A DNA stretch of 64,000 nt from an uncultured Nitrospiraceae bacterium (GCA_903822005.1 CAIJNL010000036.1:62001-126000); one strand, 5' to 3'. Shown: positions 46,193 to 54,955, counted from the first letter of the stretch. Program-made: numbers and translations. The notes: generated by a model from the letters alone, not told the origin.

Positions 46193-46456
46193 ATGAAGAA
46201 ATTTGTCGTGTTATTTGTAGCCGCAGCATTTTTTGCGGCTTTTACGTTGACGGGCTGCAATCAGCAACCGGCGCCGCCGCCTGTGCAGGGACCGCCTGGA
46301 GCGCCTGGACCGCAGGGAGCGCCTGGAGTACAGGGAGTGCAGGGAGCACCCGCGCAAGGAGCGCCTGTTCAGGGACAGCAGGGAGTTCAGGGACAGCAGG
46401 GCCCGCAGGGAGTGCAGGGACCGCAGGGAGCACCCGCACCGGAAAAAAAGTATTAG
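46193..46456 (+). CDS. Collagen-like lipoprotein
   Basis: The 87-residue product has a lipoprotein signal with lipobox LTGC (Cys22), so it should be lipid-anchored in the envelope. From residue 31 to about 80 the chain is a Gly-X-Y-type repeat made mostly of VQG, PQG, QQG and GAP triplets, like bacterial collagen-like proteins, though short and with few hydroxylatable prolines. AAGGAGGTG gives a perfect ribosome site. A strong hairpin follows the stop. Whether it forms a triple helix is unknown. Confidence 0.8.
   Translation: MKKFVVLFVAAAFFAAFTLTGCNQQPAPPPVQGPPGAPGPQGAPGVQGVQGAPAQGAPVQGQQGVQGQQGPQGVQGPQGAPAPEKKY
46283..46432 (+). repeat. Short tandem coding repeat of Gly-X-Y triplets
   Basis: Imperfect 9-nt units built on CAGGGAGTG and CAGGGACAG encode the collagen-like part of the lipoprotein. 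Such tracts readily expand or contract, so length may vary among strains. Confidence 0.75.
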
Positions 46457-46462
46457 ATGCCG

Positions 46463-46503
46463 GATATCGGGTATATCTTCATCAAGAGGACATACCCGAT
46501 ATC
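46463..46503 (+). terminator. Stem-loop after the lipoprotein gene
   Basis: 12-bp perfect stem GATATCGGGTAT/ATACCCGATATC with a 17-nt loop, followed by TATATTTTAA. Acts probably as a terminator, though the T-run is interrupted. Confidence 0.65.
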
Positions 46504-46579
46504 TATATTTTAACCTTTCATGTTTTCTGCAATTCCGAGTTGAGCATATTTTATATCACGAAGGCATCCCTTATAAATA

Positions 46580-48514
46580 TCAGTATCCTACAACCTGGCC
46601 GTCCTTGCGGTGGTCAGACCCTCCGCGGTAGAAACCCCTGACCGGTTCGCAACTGCCGTCCGGAGTCTGAGAGGACTGCGCGTCGCATTTGCCGAATAAT
46701 GCATTCGGGTCAGGCGTGAACATGATAGACTGATAGCCTCCCACCTGGCTGCCGTTGATCGACTCGACTTTGTGCCCCATTCCGCTAAGTTGCGCGCCCA
46801 CCTTGTCGTAAAGCTTTGATTCGAGGCTCAGCATATTTGGTATCTGGTTATGACGAAAACGCGCCATGTCCGAAGCAGCCTGCATGTTTGCGCCGAGTTC
46901 AAGGATATTGACGAACATCTGCGCGTGGCCTTGTGCCTGCATGTCGCCGCCCATAAGGGTGATGGCCATCAGCGGCCTCTTGTTCTGCATCACAAAACTT
47001 GCGGACAGGGTGTTGAACGGGAACTTGTGCGGTTCGATTTTGTTCGGGCTTTTAGGATCGAGCGTAAAGAGCCCGCCGCGATTGTGGAGCAGGAAGCCGT
47101 AACCCGGCACAGTCAGCCCTGAACCAAAACTGGAATAGTTGCTGTTGACCCAAGCGACCATATTGCCCCAGCGATCGGCAGTTGAGAGTACTATGGTGTC
47201 GCCGCCCGGATCGATGTTAGCGCCTGGCGTAGTCTGGGCAGCTTGAGCGGGATTCACCTGGCTGCATAGAGAAGCGGCATGCTTTTCCGACACCAGCTTC
47301 TTTACAGGCACGCTGACGAAGTTAGGATCAGCGTTATAGGCATAGAGGTCCTTGAAGGCGAGCTTCTTTGCCTCTACAAAGAAGTGCCAGTATTTCGGAT
47401 TGTCCGGTCCAAGTGTCGCCATTGTCTGTCCCGGCGCCCATTTCGGCACACAGACCTCAAGGATCTTGACTATCTCAAGCGATGCCCATGTCTGAGCAGG
47501 AGGCGGCAGGGTAAAGACATCATAGCCTTTATAAGTAGTTGTAGCGGGCTCATTCCATTCGCCACGGTAGTTTGCAAGGTCCTGCATGGTCATCGTCCCG
47601 CCCAGGGCATTTGACTTGCGCACAATCGCCTCGGCCACTTCACCCTTATAGAAGCCATTTACCCCTTTTTGCTGAAGGATTCGGAAGGTCTTTGCAAGGT
47701 CGGGATTACGGTAAATCTGACCCGCCTCGGGTTTTTTCCCGTTGATGTACCATGTAGCTATCGTGTCGGGATCTGTCTGCGTGCAGCAGTTGCGGGGATC
47801 AGCAGCCACTGGTCCCAGTGCATTGGGCATGACCCAGTCATTTGCGATACGTTCGGAGACAGGGAAGCCTTCTTCCGCATAGGCAGCCGCAGCAGCAAGT
47901 GTCTGTTTGAAGCCCATAGTGCCGAAGCGCTTTAGAACCTGGTCCCATCCCCAGACAGTGCCGGGCACAGTGACCGTCAGTATGCCGCGTGCAGGCATGC
48001 CGGACCCCGGAGCCCAGTTGTTTGGGTCCCACTTGTATCCGAGGGAATTCATTCTTGCCAATGTGGCTCCGCTCGGCGCCTTGCCGCTCGCATTGATAGC
48101 ATAAAGTTTGTTTTCTTTGGCGATATAGATGATCGCGAAAAGGTCGCCCGCGATGCCGATGTTCATCGGTTCGACCAGATTCAATACTGCTGAAGCTGCG
48201 ACAGCCGCGTCGATGGCATTGCCGCCCGCCTTGAGGATGTCGAGCCCCGCCTGTGCCGCAAGGGGCTGGCTTGTTGCCACCATGCCGTGGCGTGCCATGA
48301 CTTCTGAACGCTTTTGTGGAAGCCATCCTTGAGTCCTGTCGCCATCCACCGCATTGCACCAGGCCGGCTTGGGTGTTGCGTTACATGACTTTACCGGTGA
48401 TTGGGCCCCCAGGCCTGCCATGTCTGCCGCAAAACTGATACTGCAGAGCGCGAAAACTGCTGAAACAAGGATTGTGAGAAGTATACCAATCTGATTCGAC
48501 TTACTGCTGTTCAA
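46580..48514 (-). CDS. Exported gamma-glutamyltransferase-family protein
   Basis: The 644-residue product has a signal peptide (about 1-29) and belongs to the Ntn-hydrolase gamma-glutamyltransferase family: VMARHGMVATSQPLAAQAGL and GGNAIDAAVAASAVLNLVEP at the start, and GGDTIVLSTADRWGNMVAWV where the Thr beginning the small subunit would be released by self-cleavage. The usual TTHYSVVD is changed to DTIVLSTAD, so it may act as an acylase rather than on glutathione. A TTG start with AGGAGG upstream is used. It is divergent from the GntR regulator. Substrate unknown. Confidence 0.88.
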   Translation of the reverse strand: MNSSKSNQIGILLTILVSAVFALCSISFAADMAGLGAQSPVKSCNATPKPAWCNAVDGDRTQGWLPQKRSEVMARHGMVATSQPLAAQAGLDILKAGGNAIDAAVAASAVLNLVEPMNIGIAGDLFAIIYIAKENKLYAINASGKAPSGATLARMNSLGYKWDPNNWAPGSGMPARGILTVTVPGTVWGWDQVLKRFGTMGFKQTLAAAAAYAEEGFPVSERIANDWVMPNALGPVAADPRNCCTQTDPDTIATWYINGKKPEAGQIYRNPDLAKTFRILQQKGVNGFYKGEVAEAIVRKSNALGGTMTMQDLANYRGEWNEPATTTYKGYDVFTLPPPAQTWASLEIVKILEVCVPKWAPGQTMATLGPDNPKYWHFFVEAKKLAFKDLYAYNADPNFVSVPVKKLVSEKHAASLCSQVNPAQAAQTTPGANIDPGGDTIVLSTADRWGNMVAWVNSNYSSFGSGLTVPGYGFLLHNRGGLFTLDPKSPNKIEPHKFPFNTLSASFVMQNKRPLMAITLMGGDMQAQGHAQMFVNILELGANMQAASDMARFRHNQIPNMLSLESKLYDKVGAQLSGMGHKVESINGSQVGGYQSIMFTPDPNALFGKCDAQSSQTPDGSCEPVRGFYRGGSDHRKDGQVVGY

Positions 48515-48553
48515 GGGTATGTCCTCCTTAATGAATAATATCGCTTCCCTTTA

Positions 48554-48583
48554 ACGTTAGGCCGGGAATATGCCTCTTGTCAA
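48554..48583 (-). promoter_or_regulatory. Sigma-70 promoter of the gamma-glutamyltransferase gene
   Basis: On the minus strand TTGACA (48583-48578), 18-nt spacer, TAACGT (48559-48554), with the ribosome site about 30 nt further. Confidence 0.5.
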
Positions 48584-48610
48584 ATGGATTAGACTGCATC
48601 ATATTTTTTA

Positions 48611-48639
48611 TTGTCGGGATTGATCGCATATGTTATATT
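48611..48639 (+). promoter_or_regulatory. Sigma-70 promoter of the GntR gene
   Basis: TTGTCG (48611-48616), 17-nt spacer, TATATT (48634-48639). The operator at 48654 begins 15 nt after the -10 box, the same geometry as at 54979-55017. Confidence 0.55.
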
Positions 48640-48653
48640 AAACAGATTGTTTT

Positions 48654-48672
48654 TGTAGACATGCTGTATACA
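48654..48672. promoter_or_regulatory. Bipartite GntR operator, site 1
   Basis: TGTAGACA-TGC-TGTATACA. Two palindromic octamers 11 bp apart, just downstream of the likely transcription start of the GntR gene, so autorepression is expected. Matching sites lie at 49451 and 54999. Confidence 0.65.
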
Positions 48673-48702
48673 TTAAAATGAAAGTGGAATTGAAAATAAG
48701 AT

Positions 48703-49365
48703 ATGAGTAGAAAATTACATGCGTATGAATATTTACTGGAAGCCATTCTGTCTCTTCAATTGCCTCCCGGGGCGGCTATTATTGAAACAGAAATTGCTGC
48801 TGCCCTGAATACGAGCCGTACACCTGTGAGAGAAGCATTGAATGAGCTTGAGAAGGATGGTTTGGTTTCTCACTATTCCCAAAAGGGGACTTTTGTTTCC
48901 GAGATAAATCCGCATGACGTTGAAGAAATCTTTAATCTCAGGATTATGCTCGAAATCAGTGCGTTGCAGGAAGCCTACAGTAAAATAAGCGAAGAAGAAT
49001 TGAATAAAATTGAAATGATGTTTTCTTCATTGGATACGACAAGCCCAAAGGAAGATTTTGCTCTTGCCGATAAGGGTCTTCATTCACTGATTGTGGATAA
49101 AGCTGGAAATCGGCGCCTAAAGCAATTCATCAGCACACTTAATGTTCAGATAGAACGGTATCGAAGGATTGCTGCGATGGAGCCCACGCGATTGGCAAAT
49201 TCGAAGAAAGAACATCTCGAAATTGTCAGAACGCTCCGACAAAAGGATTTGAATTCTTGTGAAGCAAGCCTTAAAAATCATCTGAACAATGTAAAAAAGA
49301 GCACATTGGAAACGGCGAAATTATTCCTGGTAGAAAGGACCCCGGACAGATCGATTAATCGTTAA
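48703..49365 (+). CDS. GntR-family (FCD) transcriptional regulator
   Basis: The 220-residue regulator has a winged helix (about 1-70; ETEIAAALNTSRTPVREALNEL) and an FCD helical domain (about 75-210; VEEIFNLRIMLEISALQEA, HSLIVDKAGNRRLKQFI). Members of this family usually release DNA on binding a small carboxylate. Three copies of TGT(A/C)GACA-N3-TGTATACA occur before this gene, the MFS-RraA operon and the MFS-selenoprotein operon; the GTATAC core is typical for FCD regulators, so I infer it controls all three. Divergent from the gamma-glutamyltransferase gene. Confidence 0.92.
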   Translation: MSRKLHAYEYLLEAILSLQLPPGAAIIETEIAAALNTSRTPVREALNELEKDGLVSHYSQKGTFVSEINPHDVEEIFNLRIMLEISALQEAYSKISEEELNKIEMMFSSLDTTSPKEDFALADKGLHSLIVDKAGNRRLKQFISTLNVQIERYRRIAAMEPTRLANSKKEHLEIVRTLRQKDLNSCEASLKNHLNNVKKSTLETAKLFLVERTPDRSINR

Positions 49366-49441
49366 AAAATGCCGCAAATATCTTTTTTTATTTTATACCG
49401 CCTGCGGAGTATTTGAATATGAAAAGGCACTTTTTTTTGTC

Positions 49442-49469
49442 TTGACTTAATGTCGACACAATGTATACA
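49442..49469 (+). promoter_or_regulatory. Promoter with overlapping GntR operator, site 2
   Basis: Operator TGTCGACA (49451-49458)-CAA-TGTATACA (49462-49469). A TTGACT at 49442-49447 with TATACA at 49464-49469 (16-nt spacer) makes a promoter that the operator overlaps, so binding should exclude RNA polymerase. It precedes the first MFS gene by about 120 nt. Confidence 0.65.
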
Positions 49470-49589
49470 ATGTGCGAAAAGTTGGAGCCCACTGTAATTA
49501 GCATCTGATTTATAAATCGACGCGGCATACGTCAAGCATGCTTACATTGGAGCAGCGTGCTATGATTATCAATTTAAAAGGGGGCGGAA

Positions 49590-50936
49590 ATGGAAAACAA
49601 AACGAAGTCTGCTGATCAGGCAGTAAAGCCGACGAGGTACAGATGGTTTGTCGCTGCTTTGTTCTTCATAATATATACGATTGCCTGTTGCGATAGGGCA
49701 AATCTCGGCGTGGCCCTGCCGTTCCTTAGAAAAGAATTCACTATGAGCAACACGGAAGCCGGCGGACTGGTCAGTCTCTTCCTGATCGCATACGCCCTGG
49801 GGCAGCTGCCGTCCGCCTGGTTCCTCTCCAAATTCGGCGTTAAGAAAGTATTTCCTATTGCAATGATCCTTACTTCACTGGCGACCGGTGTGACAGGACT
49901 GATCGGTACTATCCTGCAGTTAAAGATTTGCCGTTTCGTACTGGGGATTGCAGAAGCTCCCCTGCCGCTAGGCGTCACATCGACCATAAACAACTGGTTT
50001 CCCGCCAAAGAAAAAGGCACCGCCTCAGGTATTTTCCTTGCGGCAGTCAAATTCGGCCCGGTAATCACGCCTCCGCTCAGCGTCATGATTATTTCATTGT
50101 GGGGCTGGAGGGAAATATTCACAGCCTTTGCCATTCCGGGCATTATTTTGTCGGTATTCTGGTATTTTTTAGTAACCGATCGGCCGTCAGCCAGTCGTTT
50201 TGTTAATAAGGCCGAACTTGATTATATCTCAGAGGAAAGCGGCGGCAAGCCCGGCACGCAAAAAGTGGTATCTTCAATTTCAATTCCATGGCTAGACAGG
50301 CTAATTCGTGTTCGCGATGAAAAAATACTCGATAGTAACCGCAGCATATTCCGATCCTGGAATATTTTAGGCAGTGCTCTTGGATATTGTTTCCAACTTG
50401 GGATATCAAACGTTCTGCTCGCATGGATTCCGACCTATCTTTTGACGGTCAAGAAATTCTCGATCATGGGCATGGGTTTCGTTGCTGCCGCTCCATGGGT
50501 TGGGGCCGTGGTGGGCAACCTTGTGGGCGGATTGCTGTCTGACAGACTTCTTGATAAACGTCGCAAGCCGGGAATGATGATTTCTGCCCTGTCAACCGCT
50601 GTAATGATGTTCGTCCTGATCAATTCTCCGGCAGACCCATTCTTCTACGGGTTGCTCCTTTTCATGACAGGAGTGTTGCTTAGCATCGGCTTTTCCGCCT
50701 ATATGGCGTATCCAATGCCTTTTGTATCTAAAGAAAAGTTCCCGGTCGCAAATGCCATCGTAAATATGGGCGGCCAACTTGGAGGCGCTGCCGCTCCGTT
50801 TATCGCAGGTATATTCCTTGATACCCTCGGTTGGGATTATGTATTCGGCTTCATGGCATCGATTTCCTGCTTAACCTTTGTTCTATTACTCACAATTACG
50901 GAACCATTAAAGGTTTCACCACGCACACAGGCGTAA
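49590..50936 (+). CDS. MFS transporter, anion:cation symporter (ACS) type
   Basis: The 448-residue twelve-helix carrier belongs to the ACS branch of the major facilitator superfamily (tartrate, galactonate, glucarate and other organic anions with H+). The early ACDRANLG-type segment in helix 1 (IACCDRANLGVALPFLRKEF), the loop motif SKFGVKKVFP and the central loop between helices 6 and 7 (about 195-255) are typical. It is nearly parallel to the carriers at 51660 and 55118. An RraA-like protein follows 22 nt later, so the pair probably imports and processes one organic acid. Confidence 0.92.
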   Translation: MENKTKSADQAVKPTRYRWFVAALFFIIYTIACCDRANLGVALPFLRKEFTMSNTEAGGLVSLFLIAYALGQLPSAWFLSKFGVKKVFPIAMILTSLATGVTGLIGTILQLKICRFVLGIAEAPLPLGVTSTINNWFPAKEKGTASGIFLAAVKFGPVITPPLSVMIISLWGWREIFTAFAIPGIILSVFWYFLVTDRPSASRFVNKAELDYISEESGGKPGTQKVVSSISIPWLDRLIRVRDEKILDSNRSIFRSWNILGSALGYCFQLGISNVLLAWIPTYLLTVKKFSIMGMGFVAAAPWVGAVVGNLVGGLLSDRLLDKRRKPGMMISALSTAVMMFVLINSPADPFFYGLLLFMTGVLLSIGFSAYMAYPMPFVSKEKFPVANAIVNMGGQLGGAAAPFIAGIFLDTLGWDYVFGFMASISCLTFVLLLTITEPLKVSPRTQA

Positions 50937-50958
50937 TTCAGACAACAACGCGGAAAGG

Positions 50959-51630
50959 ATGAATATGGAAAAAACAGCAAAAGTTTATCGTGAGAGACTT
51001 CTTAAACTCTCTACTACCAACGTGGCAGACGCGCTGGACGCGCTTTCACTGAAAGGAGCAACTTTCGGAATCCGTCCCATATGGGAAGGTTCGGCTAAAA
51101 TAGCCGGGCGCGCAGTAACACTGAAAATCACGGCTGCAGGACTCACCCCTTCCAAAAACCATCTGGGGGTCAATGCTATTCATTCGGCAGATGCAGGTGA
51201 CGTTATTGTCATCGACAATGGAGGCAGGCTCGATACCTCATGCTGGGGAGGCGTTCTTACAAATGGCGCTAAACAAAAAGGGATAGCAGGTGTAGTAATA
51301 GACGGCGCCTGCCGGGACATCGATGATTATGTTGAAGCAGGCTTTCCGGTATATTCGCGCGGCGCTGTTGTCTCTACTGCGCGAGGCAGAATTATGGAAG
51401 AGGCCACAAATGTTCTTGTGCAATTTGGCGGAGTGCAGGTGAGACCTGGTGATTTTGTGCTGGCCGACCGCAGCGGCGTTGTGATTATTCCTCATGAAAA
51501 GCTGGAAGAAGTCATCGCTAAAGCTGAGATGTTGTACCAGAAGGAAGAAGCTATGGTTGCCGATCTCAGGGCTGGTATGAGCATACTCGAAGTAGACAAT
51601 AAATATAACTACGAAAAAATGCTCAAATAA
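50959..51630 (+). CDS. RraA-family protein (HMG aldolase/oxaloacetate decarboxylase-like)
   Basis: The 223-residue protein has the RraA fold: TTNVADALDALSLKG at the N-terminus and the metal and substrate loop GGRLDTSCWGGVLTNGAKQKG followed by GVVIDGACRDIDDY. Relatives include 4-hydroxy-4-methyl-2-oxoglutarate aldolase, oxaloacetate decarboxylases and the RNase E inhibitor RraA. Next to an organic acid carrier, an aldolase or decarboxylase role is more likely than RNase control. It carries a C-terminal helical extension beyond about residue 165. Confidence 0.88.
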   Translation: MNMEKTAKVYRERLLKLSTTNVADALDALSLKGATFGIRPIWEGSAKIAGRAVTLKITAAGLTPSKNHLGVNAIHSADAGDVIVIDNGGRLDTSCWGGVLTNGAKQKGIAGVVIDGACRDIDDYVEAGFPVYSRGAVVSTARGRIMEEATNVLVQFGGVQVRPGDFVLADRSGVVIIPHEKLEEVIAKAEMLYQKEEAMVADLRAGMSILEVDNKYNYEKMLK

Positions 51631-51659
51631 AAAAACACTTTTATAACAGGGAGGGGAAA

Positions 51660-53024
51660 GTGTCAAATCTCAAGACCAACACAGGCAGTGAAATGTTGTC
51701 GGAAGCAAAGAAGTTAGCAAAGACCAATTTCCGCTGGATTCTGGCCGGACTTATATTTGTCGTTTACACTATCGCCGCAGCGGACCGCGCCAATATCGGA
51801 GTTGCTTTGCCGTTCATACGCAAGGATTTTCCGATGAGCAACACGGAAGCCGGGGCAATTGCCAGCGCCTTTTTGCTGGGGTATTCCATTTTCCAGATGC
51901 CGGCGGGTTTCTCGTTTAGCAAATGGGGAGTCAGAAAGATCTTTTCGGTCGCACTGATAGCGACTTCTCTTTTCACGGGACTGATCGGCACCGCAAGCTC
52001 TCCTCTAATGATGAAGCTGTACCGTTTCGGCCTCGGTATGTCAGAGGCCCCTCTGGGAGTAGGTATACCAGCCACTATCAACCGCTGGTATCCGCCCAAG
52101 GAAAAGTGCACTGTAGCTGGAATTTATTTTGCTGCGGCGAAATTCGGGCCGGTTATAGTACCGCCCCTGGCGGCAATTATTATCATGGCATATTCATGGC
52201 GTGAAATATTCTATTTCTTCGCTATTCCGGGCTTCATACTATCAGTAATCTGGTATTGGCTGGTAAAAAATGATCCATCGGAAAGCCCTTATTGCAATAA
52301 GGCTGAAGTTGAATATATAAAAACAGAGAAGGCAGCCGATAAATCCGAGTCGTGCGTGAAGGACACTTCGCATGATTCCATGTGGCTGGATAAACTTATC
52401 GTTGTCAGGGAAATAGACCCGATTAATACCACAAAAGGCATATTTACATCCTGGAATATCATCGGCGTAATGCTCGGCTTCTTTTTCATAATCGGCATAG
52501 TAAATGTCATTCTCACATGGATTCCGACCTATCTGATGTCGGTAAAGAAATACCCGATTATGCAGATGGGAATTGTAGCTTCCATGCCCTGGATCGGCGG
52601 TGTTGTCGGTAATATAATCGGCGGATGGATGTCCGACAGGGTTTTCAGGAAACGCCGCAAACCAACCATGCTGATTACCGCTTTTACCCTTATTTTCGCG
52701 ACTTATTCGTTGACTTTCGCGCCTAATGATGCTGTTCTTCTCAGCGTTATGCTGTTTGTGCTGGGAGTACTGCTTAACATCGGATATTCTGCTTTTGTGG
52801 TTTATGCAATGCCGATGACTTCCAAGGAAAAGTATCCGATCGCCTATTCCTTTGTAAATACCGGCGGACAGTTTGGCGGAGCGTGTGCGCCCCTGCTGAC
52901 AGGGCTTATCCTCGACAACTTTAACTGGGATGCTGTTTTTCTTTTTATGGCCGCTTATGCGGCGCTCTGCTTTCTGGTTCTGCTGACCATAATAGAGCCT
53001 TTTGAAAAAACCAAAACGGCCTGA
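51660..53024 (+). CDS. MFS transporter, ACS type (second copy)
   Basis: The 454-residue carrier resembles the one at 49590 along its length: AAADRANIGVALPFIRKDF, PMSNTEAGAIASAF, SKWGVRKIFSVALIATSLF and GQFGGACAPLLTGLILDNF. Twelve helices, no signal peptide. It starts 29 nt after the first RraA gene and is followed by a second RraA gene, so the MFS-RraA pair appears duplicated in tandem, with sequence drift suggesting different substrates. Confidence 0.92.
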   Translation: MSNLKTNTGSEMLSEAKKLAKTNFRWILAGLIFVVYTIAAADRANIGVALPFIRKDFPMSNTEAGAIASAFLLGYSIFQMPAGFSFSKWGVRKIFSVALIATSLFTGLIGTASSPLMMKLYRFGLGMSEAPLGVGIPATINRWYPPKEKCTVAGIYFAAAKFGPVIVPPLAAIIIMAYSWREIFYFFAIPGFILSVIWYWLVKNDPSESPYCNKAEVEYIKTEKAADKSESCVKDTSHDSMWLDKLIVVREIDPINTTKGIFTSWNIIGVMLGFFFIIGIVNVILTWIPTYLMSVKKYPIMQMGIVASMPWIGGVVGNIIGGWMSDRVFRKRRKPTMLITAFTLIFATYSLTFAPNDAVLLSVMLFVLGVLLNIGYSAFVVYAMPMTSKEKYPIAYSFVNTGGQFGGACAPLLTGLILDNFNWDAVFLFMAAYAALCFLVLLTIIEPFEKTKTA

Positions 53025-53076
53025 ACTCGCGGAATTGGAAGCTTACACAAACTCGGAACATACAGGAGAGAATCAC

Positions 53077-53727
53077 ATGGAAAAAATAGTAGCTGATTTC
53101 AAAAAACTTGATACACCAACAATATCGGATGCTCTGGATAAATTAGGCCTTGTCGGCCAGTGTTTCGGCATCAAATCGATCAACCCCAGGTGGAAGATAA
53201 GCGGCAGGGCCTTTACTATTAAATATGGTCCGGTAGATATCCAGAAAGGCACGGTGGGAGACTATATAGACGACGTGAACCCGGGTGACGTAATCGTGCT
53301 CGACAATCAGGGACGTCTGGACTGCACTGTATGGGGAGACATTCTTACAGGAGTGGCAAAGAGGCGCGGCATTGAGGGCACGGTAATCGACGGCGTATGC
53401 CGCGACAGCAACCGCAGTCTCGAACTTGACTATCCGATGTTCAGCGTCAACCGGTACATGAGAACAGGGAAGGACCGCGTTCAGGTGGATGCAATCGGAG
53501 GAGCAGTCTCTCTTGCCCATGTACGGGTCCGTGCAGGTGATATCATAGTGGGCGATGCCGACGGGGTGGTCGTGATACCGAAGGAATTTGAAGAAAAGGT
53601 ATTGTCCGTTGCTCTGGAAATAGAGGAAATTGAAGACAAGATCCGTGAAGCCGCTGAAAAGGGCATGCGGCTTGACGAGGCGCGCATAAAGTACAGGTAT
53701 CATAATCTTCAGACCAGGGATAAATAG
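53077..53727 (+). CDS. RraA-family protein (second copy)
   Basis: The 216-residue RraA-like protein has DTPTISDALDKLGLVG, NQGRLDCTVWGDILTGVAK and GTVIDGVCRDSNRSLELD. ATG 53077 follows ACAGGAGAG; upstream in-frame codons overlapping the MFS gene are less likely starts. It is the last gene of the MFS-RraA-MFS-RraA operon; a long hairpin follows. Confidence 0.88.
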   Translation: MEKIVADFKKLDTPTISDALDKLGLVGQCFGIKSINPRWKISGRAFTIKYGPVDIQKGTVGDYIDDVNPGDVIVLDNQGRLDCTVWGDILTGVAKRRGIEGTVIDGVCRDSNRSLELDYPMFSVNRYMRTGKDRVQVDAIGGAVSLAHVRVRAGDIIVGDADGVVVIPKEFEEKVLSVALEIEEIEDKIREAAEKGMRLDEARIKYRYHNLQTRDK

Positions 53728-53838
53728 ACAGACGCAGTCAAAAGTGACTGCTGCACACAAGAGATTTTAAAAGCAGCAGCAGGCGGCATGCGTTTTGCGG
53801 ATGCCGATTGAAGTTTAAATGTCTCTATTTGCAAGATT

Positions 53839-53882
53839 GATAACAGGTTGTTCGGTAAACATATGCCGAACAACCTGTTATC
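53839..53882. terminator. Long hairpin between convergent genes
   Basis: 17-bp perfect stem GATAACAGGTTGTTCGG/CCGAACAACCTGTTATC with a 10-nt loop between the second RraA gene and the opposite LysR gene. No clear T-run on either side, so it may end or protect both transcripts rather than be a standard terminator. Confidence 0.6.
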
Positions 53883-53894
53883 AGGACAACTGCC

Positions 53895-54800
53895 TCACAT
53901 GGTATTTTCCGAGTCCTGCATTGCCTGTTCTTTTGCCTGAAAATATTGATCAAAAATCGCCAGGGCTTTTTGAGTAAAACTCGTTGAATGCTTGTGTGTC
54001 AGTTTATAGCAGGTGTAAGCAGGCGGGGGATTGGTGAGGTAGTCAATGGAATAGTTACTGCGACAGGTTATAGCAGCGGCAACCACCTTTGGTACGATGG
54101 CCCATTGATCAGCTTCCTGCAGCAGACTGAACAGGAGGTTAGCGCTGTCAAGCCGCACACGGGGAGGGTTGAGAGAGCCCCACCAATGCTCGTGCCATGT
54201 CTGGAACTCGCGCCCCCATGGCATAAATAGTTCACGGTCCGGGTTGAGTGCCTCGGGTCTGATAAATGCATTGCCTTGCCTGGACGGACTGGCGAGACGG
54301 AGTACGACCATGGGTGAAGAAAAATACTTCGTGACTGTCACATGTGGATGGACGAGGTCCCGTAACACGAAAGCGACATCCACTTGACGCTTCTCTATTT
54401 CGAAATATAATTCTGTCGAGTGTGAAGTATGGATTTGCAGCTTGAAGGGAACCGGATGTTTGTTCAGTGCCCGATATACGGGCGGCATCACACAGGTATT
54501 GATACTGTCCACTGCACCGACCACCAGGGAGAGTTTAGGCCCGTGGGCTTGCAGGAGCTTGGCTTCCTGCCATATAAAACTCCACTGTTCAGCCAGTTTC
54601 AGAAATTCTTCGCCGGCCTGCGTGAGCTGTATGTTTTTAACGCCTTTCCCGCGGTTGATAAGTGTTAGCCCGATTTCCTGTTCCAGTACTTTAAGACGCT
54701 GGCTTATTGTCGTTTGGGCCAAATGCAATTCTGCGGCTGCCTTGCTGAAGCTTTGGGCCCTTACAACAACGAGAAAAGTTTCAATACCTAACGTATACAT
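53895..54800 (-). CDS. LysR-family transcriptional regulator
   Basis: The 301-residue regulator has the N-terminal winged helix (about 1-60; FLVVVRAQSFSKAAAELHLAQTTISQRLKVLE broken over helix-turn-helix and linker) and a periplasmic-binding-protein-like effector domain (about 90-290). LysR proteins usually bind DNA as tetramers and respond to a pathway metabolite. It is divergent from the MFS-dehydrogenase-NHL-selenoprotein operon, the usual arrangement for a LysR activator and its target, so that operon may answer both to it and to the GntR operator. Confidence 0.92.
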   Translation of the reverse strand: MYTLGIETFLVVVRAQSFSKAAAELHLAQTTISQRLKVLEQEIGLTLINRGKGVKNIQLTQAGEEFLKLAEQWSFIWQEAKLLQAHGPKLSLVVGAVDSINTCVMPPVYRALNKHPVPFKLQIHTSHSTELYFEIEKRQVDVAFVLRDLVHPHVTVTKYFSSPMVVLRLASPSRQGNAFIRPEALNPDRELFMPWGREFQTWHEHWWGSLNPPRVRLDSANLLFSLLQEADQWAIVPKVVAAAITCRSNYSIDYLTNPPPAYTCYKLTHKHSTSFTQKALAIFDQYFQAKEQAMQDSENTM

Positions 54801-54955
54801 GTTGAGAGCCTCCTGAATAGCACAAAATATGCTAACTAATACGGTTTTAATTCGTTTTACTATTGTAAAAATTTTATTTAATATTAGTTTAGACCGATCT
54901 TTTCTTAAATTGCAAAGCAGACAGGGAGGAGGGCGAGCATTCCTGAAATGGGGCG

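Noticed and set aside
46283-46432. Tandem repeat as a CRISPR array
   Set aside because: Units are 9 nt, lie in frame within a lipoprotein gene, and have no spacers.
46183-46641. Alternative 152-codon frame over the collagen-like gene
   Set aside because: It is the +2 frame of the same repeat, runs past the hairpin into the next gene's end, and lacks the ribosome site and lipobox of the chosen frame.
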